Shown one piece after another: positions 1 to 6,195 of a stretch of 9,850 nucleotides of DNA (position 1 is its first letter; every line of letters starts with the position of its first letter). Source of the stretch: Acidobacteriaceae bacterium (GTDB lineage: Bacteria; Acidobacteriota; Terriglobia; Terriglobales; Acidobacteriaceae); contig PKXI01000247.1 of NCBI GenBank assembly GCA_003133425.1, forward strand, positions 1 through 9,850. Reading direction: 5' to 3'. Below the pieces are notes generated by a model that did no database searches, was not told the DNA's origin, and saw only the letters and a list, made by a program, of their open reading frames with translations. The translations under genes and the position numbers were made by a program.

Positions 1-330
1 ATGCAGAAACTTAGCTCCGATAGCTAACGCCCCAACTCATGCTTCGCAGTAAACTCCCGCTAGCCCTGATTTGGCCCGGTCTTGCGGGTCCCGACCGGAT
101 AGTCGCAAGTCGTCAGCAAGTCGTCAGTTACGTATGAGGCAATAACTCATAAGGAAAACATACGCGTGAACAAAGAGCGCGTTGAATCGGGACCGCCATG
201 GACGAGCATTTGAGAGCGCTACCACCCTGATACGCCAGAATCAATCAATGTTCAGCCCGCAACGCAGGATCGGTCCCGGCAAACGCCGCAGGGTCCGGGA
301 TTCCCGTAATTCCTGGATCGTCACAGGTGG
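1..330. other. Left-edge region with no supported gene
   Basis: I see no convincing coding region here on either strand; the short open frames lack good starts and recognisable sequence. It contains a short inverted repeat at 11-27 (TTAGCT, 5-nt loop, AGCTAA), a second at 76-98 (CCGGTC, 11-nt loop, GACCGG), a perfect 11-bp tandem duplication at 106-127 and a small CGGGA-T-TCCCG palindrome at 296-306. None is followed by a run of T, so I do not call a terminator. The region is downstream of the minus-strand cluster and may contain its transcription end. A 29-codon TTG-started frame at 245-334 (minus) is discussed in the findings. Confidence 0.5.
106..127. repeat. Perfect 11-bp tandem duplication
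   Basis: The unit CAAGTCGTCAG occurs twice head to tail, at 106-116 and 117-127, with no mismatch. It lies in apparently non-coding DNA, so replication slippage is the simplest origin. No function is implied. Confidence 0.7.
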
Positions 331-519
331 TCAAATCCCCTCCTGCGCGCCGGCACAAGCAAGGTATCGACAAAATAGTCTCTTCTGTCGATTCGGTTCC
401 ACGCCCTGGTCATCGGTCAACTGAAACTCCGTTGTCGCAGAGAGGAACTTCAGCAAATCGGTGTGCCAGGACAGCGGAACTACCCCGCGTTGAGAGCGAC
501 CTGCATCGAAAGTGTTCAC
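331..519 (-). CDS. Possible 62-aa protein, coupled to the upstream gene by a GTGA overlap
   Basis: A GTG codon at 517-519 overlaps the TGA stop (516-518) of the 202-aa gene in the GTGA arrangement typical of translational coupling. A GAGGAG motif sits just before it, but with only two bases of spacing, which is shorter than usual; reinitiation would be needed. The predicted product has mixed polar and hydrophobic residues, with two cysteines near the C-terminus (FCRYLACAG), and no domain I recognise. About 60 percent of third codon positions are G or C, in line with the neighbouring genes. The frame stays open upstream of the GTG to 561, but that part only shadows the neighbour. It may equally be a chance open frame. 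Conservation of the frame in relatives would decide. Confidence 0.3.
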   Translation of the reverse strand: MNTFDAGRSQRGVVPLSWHTDLLKFLSATTEFQLTDDQGVEPNRQKRLFCRYLACAGAQEGI

Positions 520-1124
520 AACTCCTCGCTCTTGTCCGAAATCGTAAGCTTGAACTGCCACCCCTCAAAGGTCATTAACATATGACCGAGCTCGTCCCAG
601 CTAATCTCGCGGCCATCGATGACGAGCAGCGGGAGGCCGCCCTCCGGGCTTTCGTCCGATTCGATCCGGCCACGCACAATCCCTTGATCCGAAATCTGGA
701 GGCCGTAGTCGCCGTTGTTGAGATGTTTTACCGACAAGGCGCGGCGCATCTTCTCGACCAATCGCCCGAACAGTACGAATTGATCTTCCCCGAGATTCCC
801 GATGATCTGAAAGATGTAACCGGCCGGATTCCCATCGCGAAGCTCAAACGCATCGAGCGCGATGCCGATCACCAGCAACCGGGTGCGAAAATGGAACTCG
901 TGAATTTCTCCGTTGCAATCAATTATTCCGATCGATTCGAACGCGGCGTGCTCAAAGCCTTCCATCCCGGCTGCCTTTGCCACCTCAGTGTTGAGGCAGC
1001 GACTGCAGAGCGGCCGGTATCCATTTTCGGCTGAACCAACGTGAGCGATATCGTAGCCTGGCTTGTTCTGGCCACAAGCGCCGCAGCGAATCTCCTGGCA
1101 CGATGTTGACCTGGCGGTATCCAT
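516..1124 (-). CDS. Hypothetical protein with an N-terminal zinc-ribbon-like motif
   Basis: From an ATG at 1122-1124 this encodes 202 aa. Residues 9-43 contain C9, a CXXC at 14-17 (CGAC) and a CXXC at 40-43 (CSRC), which looks like a treble-clef or rubredoxin-type zinc site. The rest is an alpha/beta domain with conserved-looking segments such as FHFRTRLL, FGRLVEKMRRALSVKH, LLVIDGREISWDELG and MTFEGWQFKL near the C-terminus. I recall similar proteins annotated as DUF-only families in Acidobacteria and other bacteria (possibly DUF7686/DUF7713), but the family name is from memory and unsure, and no biochemical function is known to me. The start is uncertain: the frame extends to a TTG at 1158-1160, immediately after a stop, and neither start has a good Shine-Dalgarno. 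The ATG is preferred because it leaves the cysteine motif near the N-terminus. A 150-codon frame on the opposite strand is its shadow. It is probably the distal gene of the SRAP operon. Confidence 0.8.
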   Translation of the reverse strand: MDTARSTSCQEIRCGACGQNKPGYDIAHVGSAENGYRPLCSRCLNTEVAKAAGMEGFEHAAFESIGIIDCNGEIHEFHFRTRLLVIGIALDAFELRDGNPAGYIFQIIGNLGEDQFVLFGRLVEKMRRALSVKHLNNGDYGLQISDQGIVRGRIESDESPEGGLPLLVIDGREISWDELGHMLMTFEGWQFKLTISDKSEEL

Positions 1125-1192
1125 GATCTGCGAGGATAGCAGAGAGTCCGGCAGAGACAACTAATGGACTGGCGTGGCTGATGTGGAGGCCG

Positions 1193-1327
1193 TCACAGAA
1201 TGAAAGGTCCGACTGCGGAAACGCGGCGGGCGTAGGTTTCGCAGGAAGCGTCGAACTGGCAAGGCTTCCACTTCTCCTCGCGTTTGCCAGGAACAAGCAT
1301 GTCCACCATGGGCGTTGTCGACTGCAT
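1193..1327 (-). CDS. Small 44-aa protein, third in the SRAP operon
   Basis: An ATG at 1325-1327 is preceded by GAGGG at 1332-1336, four bases away, the best ribosome binding site in this cluster. The frame runs 44 codons to a TGA at 1193-1195. It begins 17 bp after the stop of the SRAP gene on the same strand, so the two are probably cotranscribed. The product is hydrophilic in the middle (GKREEKWK), followed by a CX5C pair at C23 and C29 and a short hydrophobic C-terminus (VGPFIL). I recognise no family. Composition and the ribosome binding site argue for a real gene, while length alone does not exclude chance. The CX5C pair could bind metal or form a disulfide, but that is inference. About 70 bp separate it from the 202-aa gene downstream. 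Confidence 0.55.
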   Translation of the reverse strand: MQSTTPMVDMLVPGKREEKWKPCQFDASCETYARRVSAVGPFIL

Positions 1328-1344
1328 AAAACCCTCAAAGCCGT

Positions 1345-2034
1345 CTATGGCACAGGCTCGACCAGAGTGGGATCATTGTTCCGAATATTCCCGACTCTGG
1401 CACTGACGGGCCACGCCGCCATGTCCTCCGCCGGATACGGCCTGAGCAGATCTATTGGCGGGTGCGACGGCTCCCCTGGCTCCATCCATCGTTCGTAATC
1501 CCTGGGGGCGAGGATCACCGGCATTCGTGTGTGTATCGATTCCATGAGTTCGTTTGGGTCCGTGGTGATGACGGTATAGGTGTCCAGTGTCTGTCCTGTC
1601 GTCTTGTCCTTCCAGGAATCCCATAGGCCAGCGAATGCAAGCAATGACCGATCCTTCATCGCAATTGCGTATGGCTGCTTCGTCTTCGCGTCCAGCTTCT
1701 TCCACTCATAGAACCAGTCGGCGGGTACCAGACAGCGCCGGCGTTTCATGGGTTCTCGATAGGCTGGACTGGTGGTGATGGTCTCCGCTTTGGCATTGAT
1801 GGTATTGAACGCCAACTTGCCGTCCTTCGACCAGAACGGAACCAGTCCCCAACGCATGATGGTCAGTTCCCTTTCTCCAGTGTCGGGACTGAGCCTGACC
1901 ACCGGCTGCAAAGACTGCGGAGCAACGTTATAGGACGGCGCAAAGTAGGAGTCATCAAACACGTTCGTATCGTGGGCTTGCATCCACTCAGCAATAAACT
2001 GCTTGTCTGCTCGTCTTCCGTATCGTCCGCACAT
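1345..2034 (-). CDS. yedK: SRAP-domain protein (YedK/HMCES family), abasic-site DNA-protein crosslinker
   Basis: A 229-aa protein with the full set of SRAP hallmarks. The N-terminus is MCGRYGRR; after methionine removal Cys2 becomes the N-terminal residue that forms a thiazolidine crosslink with abasic sites in single-stranded DNA, as established for E. coli YedK and human HMCES. The other expected residues are present: Asn80 in TINAKAET (YedK Asn75), Glu110 in PADWFYEW (YedK Glu105) and His168 in IHTRMPVIL (YedK His160). The conserved APSYNVAP and RWGLVPFW segments are at about 32-39 and 61-68. Length is typical of the family. The residue after Asn-Ala is Lys rather than the Arg of YedK, a conservative change. 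The ATG follows GAGGTAGG at about nine bases. It begins 10 bp after the 68-aa gene and is followed by the 44-aa ORF, so it sits in an operon. The likely role is cytosolic protection of abasic sites at replication forks; the old 'peptidase' label comes from homology. Confidence 0.96.
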   Translation of the reverse strand: MCGRYGRRADKQFIAEWMQAHDTNVFDDSYFAPSYNVAPQSLQPVVRLSPDTGERELTIMRWGLVPFWSKDGKLAFNTINAKAETITTSPAYREPMKRRRCLVPADWFYEWKKLDAKTKQPYAIAMKDRSLLAFAGLWDSWKDKTTGQTLDTYTVITTDPNELMESIHTRMPVILAPRDYERWMEPGEPSHPPIDLLRPYPAEDMAAWPVSARVGNIRNNDPTLVEPVP

Positions 2035-2044
2035 GCAAATCAGC

Positions 2045-2251
2045 CTACCTCATCACCCGGTCCAAAATCATCCTCGCCAGAGAGACGCTGTCAGCGACAG
2101 CCGATGTCAGGCGAGGAGACGGACTGCTGATGTCTTCTCGGGCCAGGCGAACGGCAGCAATGATCGAGGCCGAGATCACCAGGGTGGAGGCAAACCGGTC
2201 TCGCTTGCGCTGCTCTTCTTCCCGCGCCGTTGCCCGTCGCATTTCGCCCAT
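2045..2251 (-). CDS. Small 68-aa protein with a basic N-terminus and short hydrophobic segment
   Basis: The product starts with a highly charged stretch (RRATAREEEQRKRDRF, residues 5-20), followed by a 15-residue hydrophobic run (FASTLVISASIIAAV, 20-34) and then a helical-looking part ending LARMILDRVMR. It looks like one or two amphipathic helices. The hydrophobic run is too short for a confident membrane span. An AGGGAG motif lies about 12 bases before the ATG; an internal ATG three codons later is an alternative start. The stop is 10 bp from the SRAP start, and the SRAP ribosome binding site falls around this junction, so the genes are probably cotranscribed. I believe I have seen similar short proteins in other acidobacterial genomes, but I cannot assign a function. 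Composition looks coding, and the longer overlapping frames look like shadows. Confidence 0.65.
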   Translation of the reverse strand: MGEMRRATAREEEQRKRDRFASTLVISASIIAAVRLAREDISSPSPRLTSAVADSVSLARMILDRVMR

Positions 2252-2433
2252 TAGTTCTTGTCTCTCCCTGAATCAATAAATTCCCATATATCCTCTTCTC
2301 CCCACTTGTGCAATGCCGTGACGTTGCAACGCCGGGATTGAGGTACTCCGCGCGACGAACAGTGATGGTGCAAGGGCCAAAGCGAATGATTGGTCGCTGT
2401 GAGGTGAGCGCGGCCGGGTCGGGGCCGAACATT

Positions 2434-2646
2434 CTAGGGTCCCTCGGCTCGCGCTCTCTTCGCGACCAAGTGGTTTGGCCTTCCAAGCAAGACCTCTGAA
2501 GGCAGGTACCGGCGCCGCTCTCCGCAGAGAGAGCAGGTAACCACGATGGACTGGAAGGGGAACTCGCTCACGCCGGCCGGGACATCGCGTAGGCAGCGCT
2601 TGCAATCGATAACGAACTGCTTCCGTTCCTGGATTCCGAATGCCAT
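2434..2646 (-). CDS. Small zinc-ribbon protein, 70 aa
   Basis: Four cysteines in two CXXC pairs, C15-C18 (CKRC) and C38-C41 (CSLC) with 19 residues between them, form a canonical zinc-ribbon spacing. Around them are FVIDCKRCLRDVPAG, then FPFQSIVVTCSLCGERRRY, consistent with a beta-rich ribbon, and a basic C-terminal tail. Such small ribbons commonly bind nucleic acid or proteins; no specific role can be read here. The ATG at 2644-2646 has no clear Shine-Dalgarno but lies about 26 bases below a predicted transcription start, so it may be the first gene of the minus operon. A 182-bp gap separates it from the 68-aa gene. An alternative coupled frame in that gap is described in the findings. Confidence 0.75.
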   Translation of the reverse strand: MAFGIQERKQFVIDCKRCLRDVPAGVSEFPFQSIVVTCSLCGERRRYLPSEVLLGRPNHLVAKRARAEGP

Positions 2647-2678
2647 GACAGAACAACGATAGGCGAATATCTAGCGAA

Positions 2679-2707
2679 AGTCTAGGGCGGTTTTGGGCCG
2701 GGGGCAA
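2679..2707 (-). promoter_or_regulatory. Candidate sigma-70 promoter for the minus-strand zinc-ribbon/SRAP operon
   Basis: On the minus strand, TTGCCC (2702-2707) and TAGACT (2679-2684) are separated by exactly 17 bp. The predicted start near 2672 would give a leader of about 26 nt before the ATG at 2646. The boxes match the consensus only moderately, so this is a candidate from position and spacing. Confidence 0.3.
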
Positions 2708-2715
2708 AATCCGCG

Positions 2716-2729
2716 GAAGCGAACGCTTC
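2716..2729. promoter_or_regulatory. 14-bp palindrome, possible operator
   Basis: GAAGCG and CGCTTC are perfect inverted copies separated by AA. The site is about 9 bp upstream of the -35 box of the candidate minus-strand promoter, and between divergent operons, where a regulator site is expected. A 6-bp inverted repeat can arise by chance, so support is weak. It does not match a LexA box that I know. Confidence 0.25.
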
Positions 2730-2835
2730 AGCCATATCGAAGGGGCGCGCGAATGTTGACCAAAAGGTTACTTACGGGTGGGCGGTGACTCGACCGGAAT
2801 CCGCAAAATCAGTTGTTTCCTTAACACCCAGTGGG

Positions 2836-2853
2836 TATCCAATCTATCCAATC
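2836..2853. repeat. Perfect 9-bp tandem repeat upstream of padR
   Basis: TATCCAATC occurs twice head to tail with no mismatch. The first copy overlaps the weak -10-like box for padR. It could be slippage or a pair of direct-repeat binding half-sites. Confidence 0.6.
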
Positions 2854-2983
2854 GGACCCGGGACAGTTTCCACTTCGAATCCTGTCTAGCGCGATTCGTA
2901 GCCGCCAAGTTTCGCCGGCAAAGCCTTCCAAACTGCCAGGCCAATCTCAAGCTCGATCGAATTGATCATTTTCCTATGGACAT

Positions 2984-3027
2984 TGCAAAGGAGCCGTGAT
3001 AGCTTCTTTGGGATGTGCAAAGGAGCC
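2984..3027 (+). promoter_or_regulatory. Duplicated Shine-Dalgarno segment; the second copy sets the padR start
   Basis: TGCAAAGGAGCC occurs at 2984-2995 and again at 3016-3027, a 32-bp period. The second copy puts AAAGGAG six bases before the padR ATG at 3032, ideal spacing, which supports that start over the out-of-frame ATG at 3028. The first copy precedes a GTG at 2996 by only two bases; that frame encodes 11 residues and stops at 3029-3031, directly abutting the padR ATG. The first copy may be a decoy, a leader-peptide signal or a remnant of a local duplication. Confidence 0.6.
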
Positions 3028-3031
3028 ATGA

Positions 3032-3376
3032 ATGAGCGACAAGAAGTCGGACGTGCTGCAAGGGACACTGGACCTGATGGTGCTGAAGACCCTGTATGCC
3101 ATGGGTCCTTTGCATGGTTTCGGTATTGCCCGTCGGATCGAGCATCTGAGTGAGAACGTTCTGGAGCTAAATGAAGGTACGGTCTACACGTCCCTTGTTC
3201 GGCTCCAGCAGCAAGGTTGGATCGATTCGAAGTGGGGTACTTCAGAAAACAACCGGAAGGCGCGGTTTTACTCGATCACCAAGCAGGGCAAAAAACAACT
3301 CGACCGCGAGACTGAGAACTGGGAGCGCATTGCGGGTGTAATCGGGCGCGTGCTGCGGCTGGAAAGGGAGGGATGA
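3032..3376 (+). CDS. PadR-family transcriptional regulator
   Basis: A 114-aa winged-helix repressor of the short PadR type. The family pattern is clear: LQGTLDLMVLKTL (residues 9-21), GPLHGFGIARRIE (25-37), the recognition-helix region LNEGTVYTSLVRLQQQGWI (46-64), the wing with NNRKARFYSIT (73-83) and a C-terminal helix KQGKKQLDRETENWERI for dimerisation. The start has a strong Shine-Dalgarno (AAAGGAG, six bases). It is separated by only four bases from the permease gene, so they form one operon. In this PadR-ADOP arrangement the regulator is generally assumed to repress the operon, with release by a ligand or stress; the ligand here is unknown. Family assignment is secure and the regulated target is inferred from position. 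Confidence 0.93.
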   Translation: MSDKKSDVLQGTLDLMVLKTLYAMGPLHGFGIARRIEHLSENVLELNEGTVYTSLVRLQQQGWIDSKWGTSENNRKARFYSITKQGKKQLDRETENWERIAGVIGRVLRLEREG

Positions 3377-3380
3377 GGCG

Positions 3381-6044
3381 ATGCGATTCTTGCGGTTGTG
3401 GGTGGCAAAGGCAAAGGGATTCCTGACGCAGGGGCGGCAAGATCTCGAGATGGATGCAGAGATTCACGCGCACCTGCATCTGCTTACTGAGCGCTACGTT
3501 AGCCAGGGAATGTCTCGCGACAATGCGGCCCGAGCAGCGCGCCTCCAGTTCGGCAACGTTACGCTGCTCAAGGAAAGACAGCGCGCGCAAGGGAGCTTTC
3601 TCTCTCCCGCCGAGTGGTGGGGAGATATTCGCTTCGGCCTGCGTATGCTGATGAAGAAGCCCGGATCGAATGCGGCCGTGGTGCTGGCATTGGCGCTGGG
3701 CATTGGCATGAATGCCGCCGTGTTCACCTTTGTCAACGCGCTTTTGCTTCGGCCACCGGCGGGGGTGAGCGCAACCGGGAACCTGCTTGAGATCTGGCTG
3801 CACAATCGCACTGCGACTGGCCTGCAGAGCTACCTACCCTTCACTTACCCCGACTACGCTTACTTCCGCGACCACAGCCGATCGCTGGAAGGCGTGCTGG
3901 CATTCGATGGGGACGGCCATCCGACCATCTGGAATCGCTCCGGCGCAGGACAAGTGATCCAGGGCCAGCTTGTTTCGGGGAACTACTTCTCGGAGCTGGG
4001 AGTGAACGCCTTATTGGGCCGTACGATCTCCAGTGGCGACGACCAGTTGAGCGGCCCCCATCCGGTCGTCGTGTTGAGTCATTCCTTCTGGCAGCGGCAA
4101 CTGGGCGCCGATGCGGGGATCGTAGGGCGGACGCTGGTGCTGAATGGCGCCGCATTCACCGTGGTCGGTGTGGCGCCGGCTGGATTCACAGGAATGCTGG
4201 TCGCGACCGAGCCGGACTTCTGGGCTCCATTGGCGACACAGGAACAGTTCACGCACGACAAGGGCAGAATCAGCGACAGATATGGCAACTGGCTAATTGT
4301 CATGGGGAGGCTTGGGCCCGGAATGGACAAGGTGAAGGCACAAGCCGAGATGAACCTACTGACCCATCAGCTCGAGTTGGCATATCCCGATTTCAACAAG
4401 AATCTCGATGCAGTGGTGTATCCCGCAACACTGGTGCCCGGACCTTATCGTGGCTACGTGAGCGCATTTACCGGGATGCTGCAGGCGGTGTTTGTGCTTG
4501 TGTTGTTGATTGCCTGCGCCAATGCCGCCAGCCTTCTGCTTGCACGCGCGCAAGGCCGGGTGAGGGAGATGGCGATTCGGTCCGCACTCGGGGCGGGTCG
4601 TGGACGCCTGATCCAGCAGATGCTGATAGAGAGCCTGCTGCTTTCTTCGATTGCGGGCGTGGCGGGAGTCATGCTTGCCTGGTGGCTGGCGCGCATGCTG
4701 CTTGAACTCAAGCCGGCGAGTCTGCCCATTACGCTCGAGGTTCCAATGGACTGGCGGGTGCTGTTGTTTGCATTGCTGATTTCGTTGGCGACGGGCGTGA
4801 TCTTCGGATTGGTTCCGGCGTTGCGCAGTGCTGCCGTTAACGCCGCTCCAGTGTTGAAGGAAGAAGGGCAAACCGCCGGCCTTCGCAAATCGCGCTTGCG
4901 CAGTATGCTCCTCATCGGGGAAATCGCAACGTGCGTGGTGCTGCTGGCGGGCGCGACGCTCTGCGTGCGCAGCCTGATGCATGCCAATTCCATCGATCCC
5001 GGATTCGATACACATCATATCGCCATCGCCACGCTCGATCCGGGAAGTCTTGGCTATACCCCCGAGAAAGTTACCGCATTCTACCGGCAACTTATGGATC
5101 ACGTTCTTGCGCTTCCCGGCGTTACCACGGCAAGTTATGCGGACTACCTGCCGCTGGGAACTTCAGAAGAAGTGACTTCTGTTGGAAAGCACATTGGGAA
5201 TGATCCAGACCGCAGCAGAACCGATGTGTTTCGCGTAGATCCAGGGTATTTCTCCACGATGGGGATCACCCTGCTGCGTGGCCGGGACCTCACGCAAAAG
5301 GAATCGGACGGCTCCGAGCCCGACGCAGTGGTTGTGAATGAGGTGCTGGCGCAACAGCTCTGGCCCGGTCAGGATCCGATCGGCAAGCGCATCGCACTGG
5401 GCGATGCGAAGTCAACCAGTGAAGTGATCGGGGTGGCCAAGGCCGGAAAGTATCGCACACTCGGCGAGGGACCGATTGCCGTGGTCTATCGCGGGCATTT
5501 GCCGCCGTCGCGGACTCTTGTAATACGGACTTCGGGCGATGCGCGGCTTCTGTTGGACGCGATGCGGCGCGAGGTGCAAGTGGTCGATCCTATGATGGCG
5601 GCTACGGACCTGGAGACGATCGGTGAATACATGGCGCTTCCCCTCTTCCCTGCGCGCACGCTGGGTTTGATGCTGGGGGCCTCGGGCATTTTTGCCGCAG
5701 TGCTCACGGCCATCGGACTCTTTGGAGTAATCGCTTACGTGGTTTCGCAGCGCACGCACGAGATAGGTGTGCGCATGGCTCTGGGCGCGCGGCAGAACGA
5801 CGTGCTGAAGTTGGTGATGCGGCAAGGGCTGCAGGTGACCTCGATTGGGCTCTGCATTGGTTTGGCTGCGGCCTTTGCTGCTGCACGGCTGCTTGCGCCG
5901 CTGCTCTACGGAATTGGCGCGAACGATCCGGCGACGTTGGCTGGAGTAGCAATCGGGGTGACGGCTGTGGCGATGTTGGCTTGCTATGTTCCGGCCAGAC
6001 GAGCAATGCGCGTGGACCCCGCAGTGGCACTCAGGTACGAATAG
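3381..6044 (+). CDS. ADOP-family duplicated ABC transporter permease (MacB/FtsX type)
   Basis: An 887-aa membrane protein with two MacB_PCD plus FtsX units in tandem. Residues 20-60 are the N-terminal prefix helix region typical of ADOP proteins (EMDAEIHAHLHLLTERY). TM1 is about 96-125, followed by a large extracytoplasmic domain (130-355), then TM2-TM4 at about 362-388, 415-440 and 458-480. The second unit has TM5 at 508-530, another extracytoplasmic domain to about 755, and TM6-TM8 at 760-787, 815-838 and 852-873. The FtsX signature occurs twice: REMAIRSALGAG (396-407) and HEIGVRMALGAR (793-804). GGGAGG lies about nine bases before the ATG. MacB-type permeases act as mechanotransmission pumps driven by a separate ATPase; none is encoded beside this gene, as in the ADOP family generally. 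The substrate is unknown; peptide or antimicrobial efflux, or lipoprotein release, are inferences from the superfamily. Confidence 0.93.
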   Translation: MRFLRLWVAKAKGFLTQGRQDLEMDAEIHAHLHLLTERYVSQGMSRDNAARAARLQFGNVTLLKERQRAQGSFLSPAEWWGDIRFGLRMLMKKPGSNAAVVLALALGIGMNAAVFTFVNALLLRPPAGVSATGNLLEIWLHNRTATGLQSYLPFTYPDYAYFRDHSRSLEGVLAFDGDGHPTIWNRSGAGQVIQGQLVSGNYFSELGVNALLGRTISSGDDQLSGPHPVVVLSHSFWQRQLGADAGIVGRTLVLNGAAFTVVGVAPAGFTGMLVATEPDFWAPLATQEQFTHDKGRISDRYGNWLIVMGRLGPGMDKVKAQAEMNLLTHQLELAYPDFNKNLDAVVYPATLVPGPYRGYVSAFTGMLQAVFVLVLLIACANAASLLLARAQGRVREMAIRSALGAGRGRLIQQMLIESLLLSSIAGVAGVMLAWWLARMLLELKPASLPITLEVPMDWRVLLFALLISLATGVIFGLVPALRSAAVNAAPVLKEEGQTAGLRKSRLRSMLLIGEIATCVVLLAGATLCVRSLMHANSIDPGFDTHHIAIATLDPGSLGYTPEKVTAFYRQLMDHVLALPGVTTASYADYLPLGTSEEVTSVGKHIGNDPDRSRTDVFRVDPGYFSTMGITLLRGRDLTQKESDGSEPDAVVVNEVLAQQLWPGQDPIGKRIALGDAKSTSEVIGVAKAGKYRTLGEGPIAVVYRGHLPPSRTLVIRTSGDARLLLDAMRREVQVVDPMMAATDLETIGEYMALPLFPARTLGLMLGASGIFAAVLTAIGLFGVIAYVVSQRTHEIGVRMALGARQNDVLKLVMRQGLQVTSIGLCIGLAAAFAAARLLAPLLYGIGANDPATLAGVAIGVTAVAMLACYVPARRAMRVDPAVALRYE

Positions 6045-6076
6045 CGGAAAGATCGTAATTGAGCGTCAATCAATTC

Positions 6077-6098
6077 AAGGGATTCAATGAAGTCCCTT
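6077..6098 (+). terminator. Candidate terminator hairpin after the permease gene
   Basis: AAGGGATT (6077-6084) pairs with AGTCCCTT (6091-6098) with one G-U pair and a 6-nt loop, 32 bases after the permease stop. No T run follows, so it is at best a weak or Rho-assisted terminator, or an mRNA 3'-end stabiliser. Confidence 0.35.
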
Positions 6099-6154
6099 AC
6101 GACATGCAACGCTTCTTCCAAGTTGCGGTTGGATCGTCGCCGATACTTCCGTGA

Positions 6155-6170
6155 CGTGATTTAAATCACG
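6155..6170. promoter_or_regulatory. Perfect 16-bp CRP/FNR-like palindrome
   Basis: CGTGATTTAAATCACG is fully self-complementary. It contains GTGA-N6-TCAC, the core of the CRP consensus TGTGA-N6-TCACA, and TGAT-N4-ATCA, the core of the FNR consensus TTGAT-N4-ATCAA. A regulator of the CRP/FNR superfamily is therefore the natural guess. The position is odd: both flanking genes end here, so no annotated promoter is nearby. A plus-strand -10-like element at 6189-6197 lies at class II distance (site centre about -41.5). Confidence 0.45.
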
Positions 6171-6195
6171 CTACGTCCGGGTGGCCGGTAGTACA

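Larger units (their letters stand above)
2647..3031. other. Divergent intergenic region between the SRAP cluster and padR
   Basis: No gene is supported here. It should carry promoters for both directions. For the minus side there is a TTGCCC / 17 bp / TAGACT candidate (2679-2707). For the plus side the best I can find is TTGTTT at 2813-2818, 17 bp, then TATCCA at 2836-2841, matching the sigma-70 consensus at only three bases in each box. Other elements are a 14-bp palindrome (2716-2729), a 9-bp tandem repeat (2836-2853), a short ACCCA-G-TGGGT inverted repeat (2826-2836 region) and a duplicated ribosome-binding segment just before padR. PadR proteins usually bind inverted repeats close to their own promoter, so the operator is likely here, but I cannot pick it with confidence. 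Confidence 0.5.

Noticed and set aside
1..330. tRNA, attachment site or integrase remnant at the left edge
   Set aside because: I found no cloverleaf, T-loop motif or recombinase sequence, only short inverted and tandem repeats.
582..1034. 150-codon plus-strand frame
   Set aside because: Antisense to the 202-aa protein, which has CXXC pairs and a conserved-looking C-terminal domain.
2273..2707. 144-codon minus-strand frame overlapping the zinc-ribbon gene
   Set aside because: Arg/Pro-rich shadow; the zinc-ribbon frame has the cysteine spacing of a real domain.
2768..2999. Short frames on both strands in the divergent intergenic region
   Set aside because: All under 75 codons, without ribosome binding sites or recognisable sequence, and placed where promoters are expected.
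4356..5102. 248-codon minus-strand frame within the permease gene
   Set aside because: Rich in His, Gln and Arg, as shadows of hydrophobic membrane genes are; the permease frame has clear FtsX signatures.
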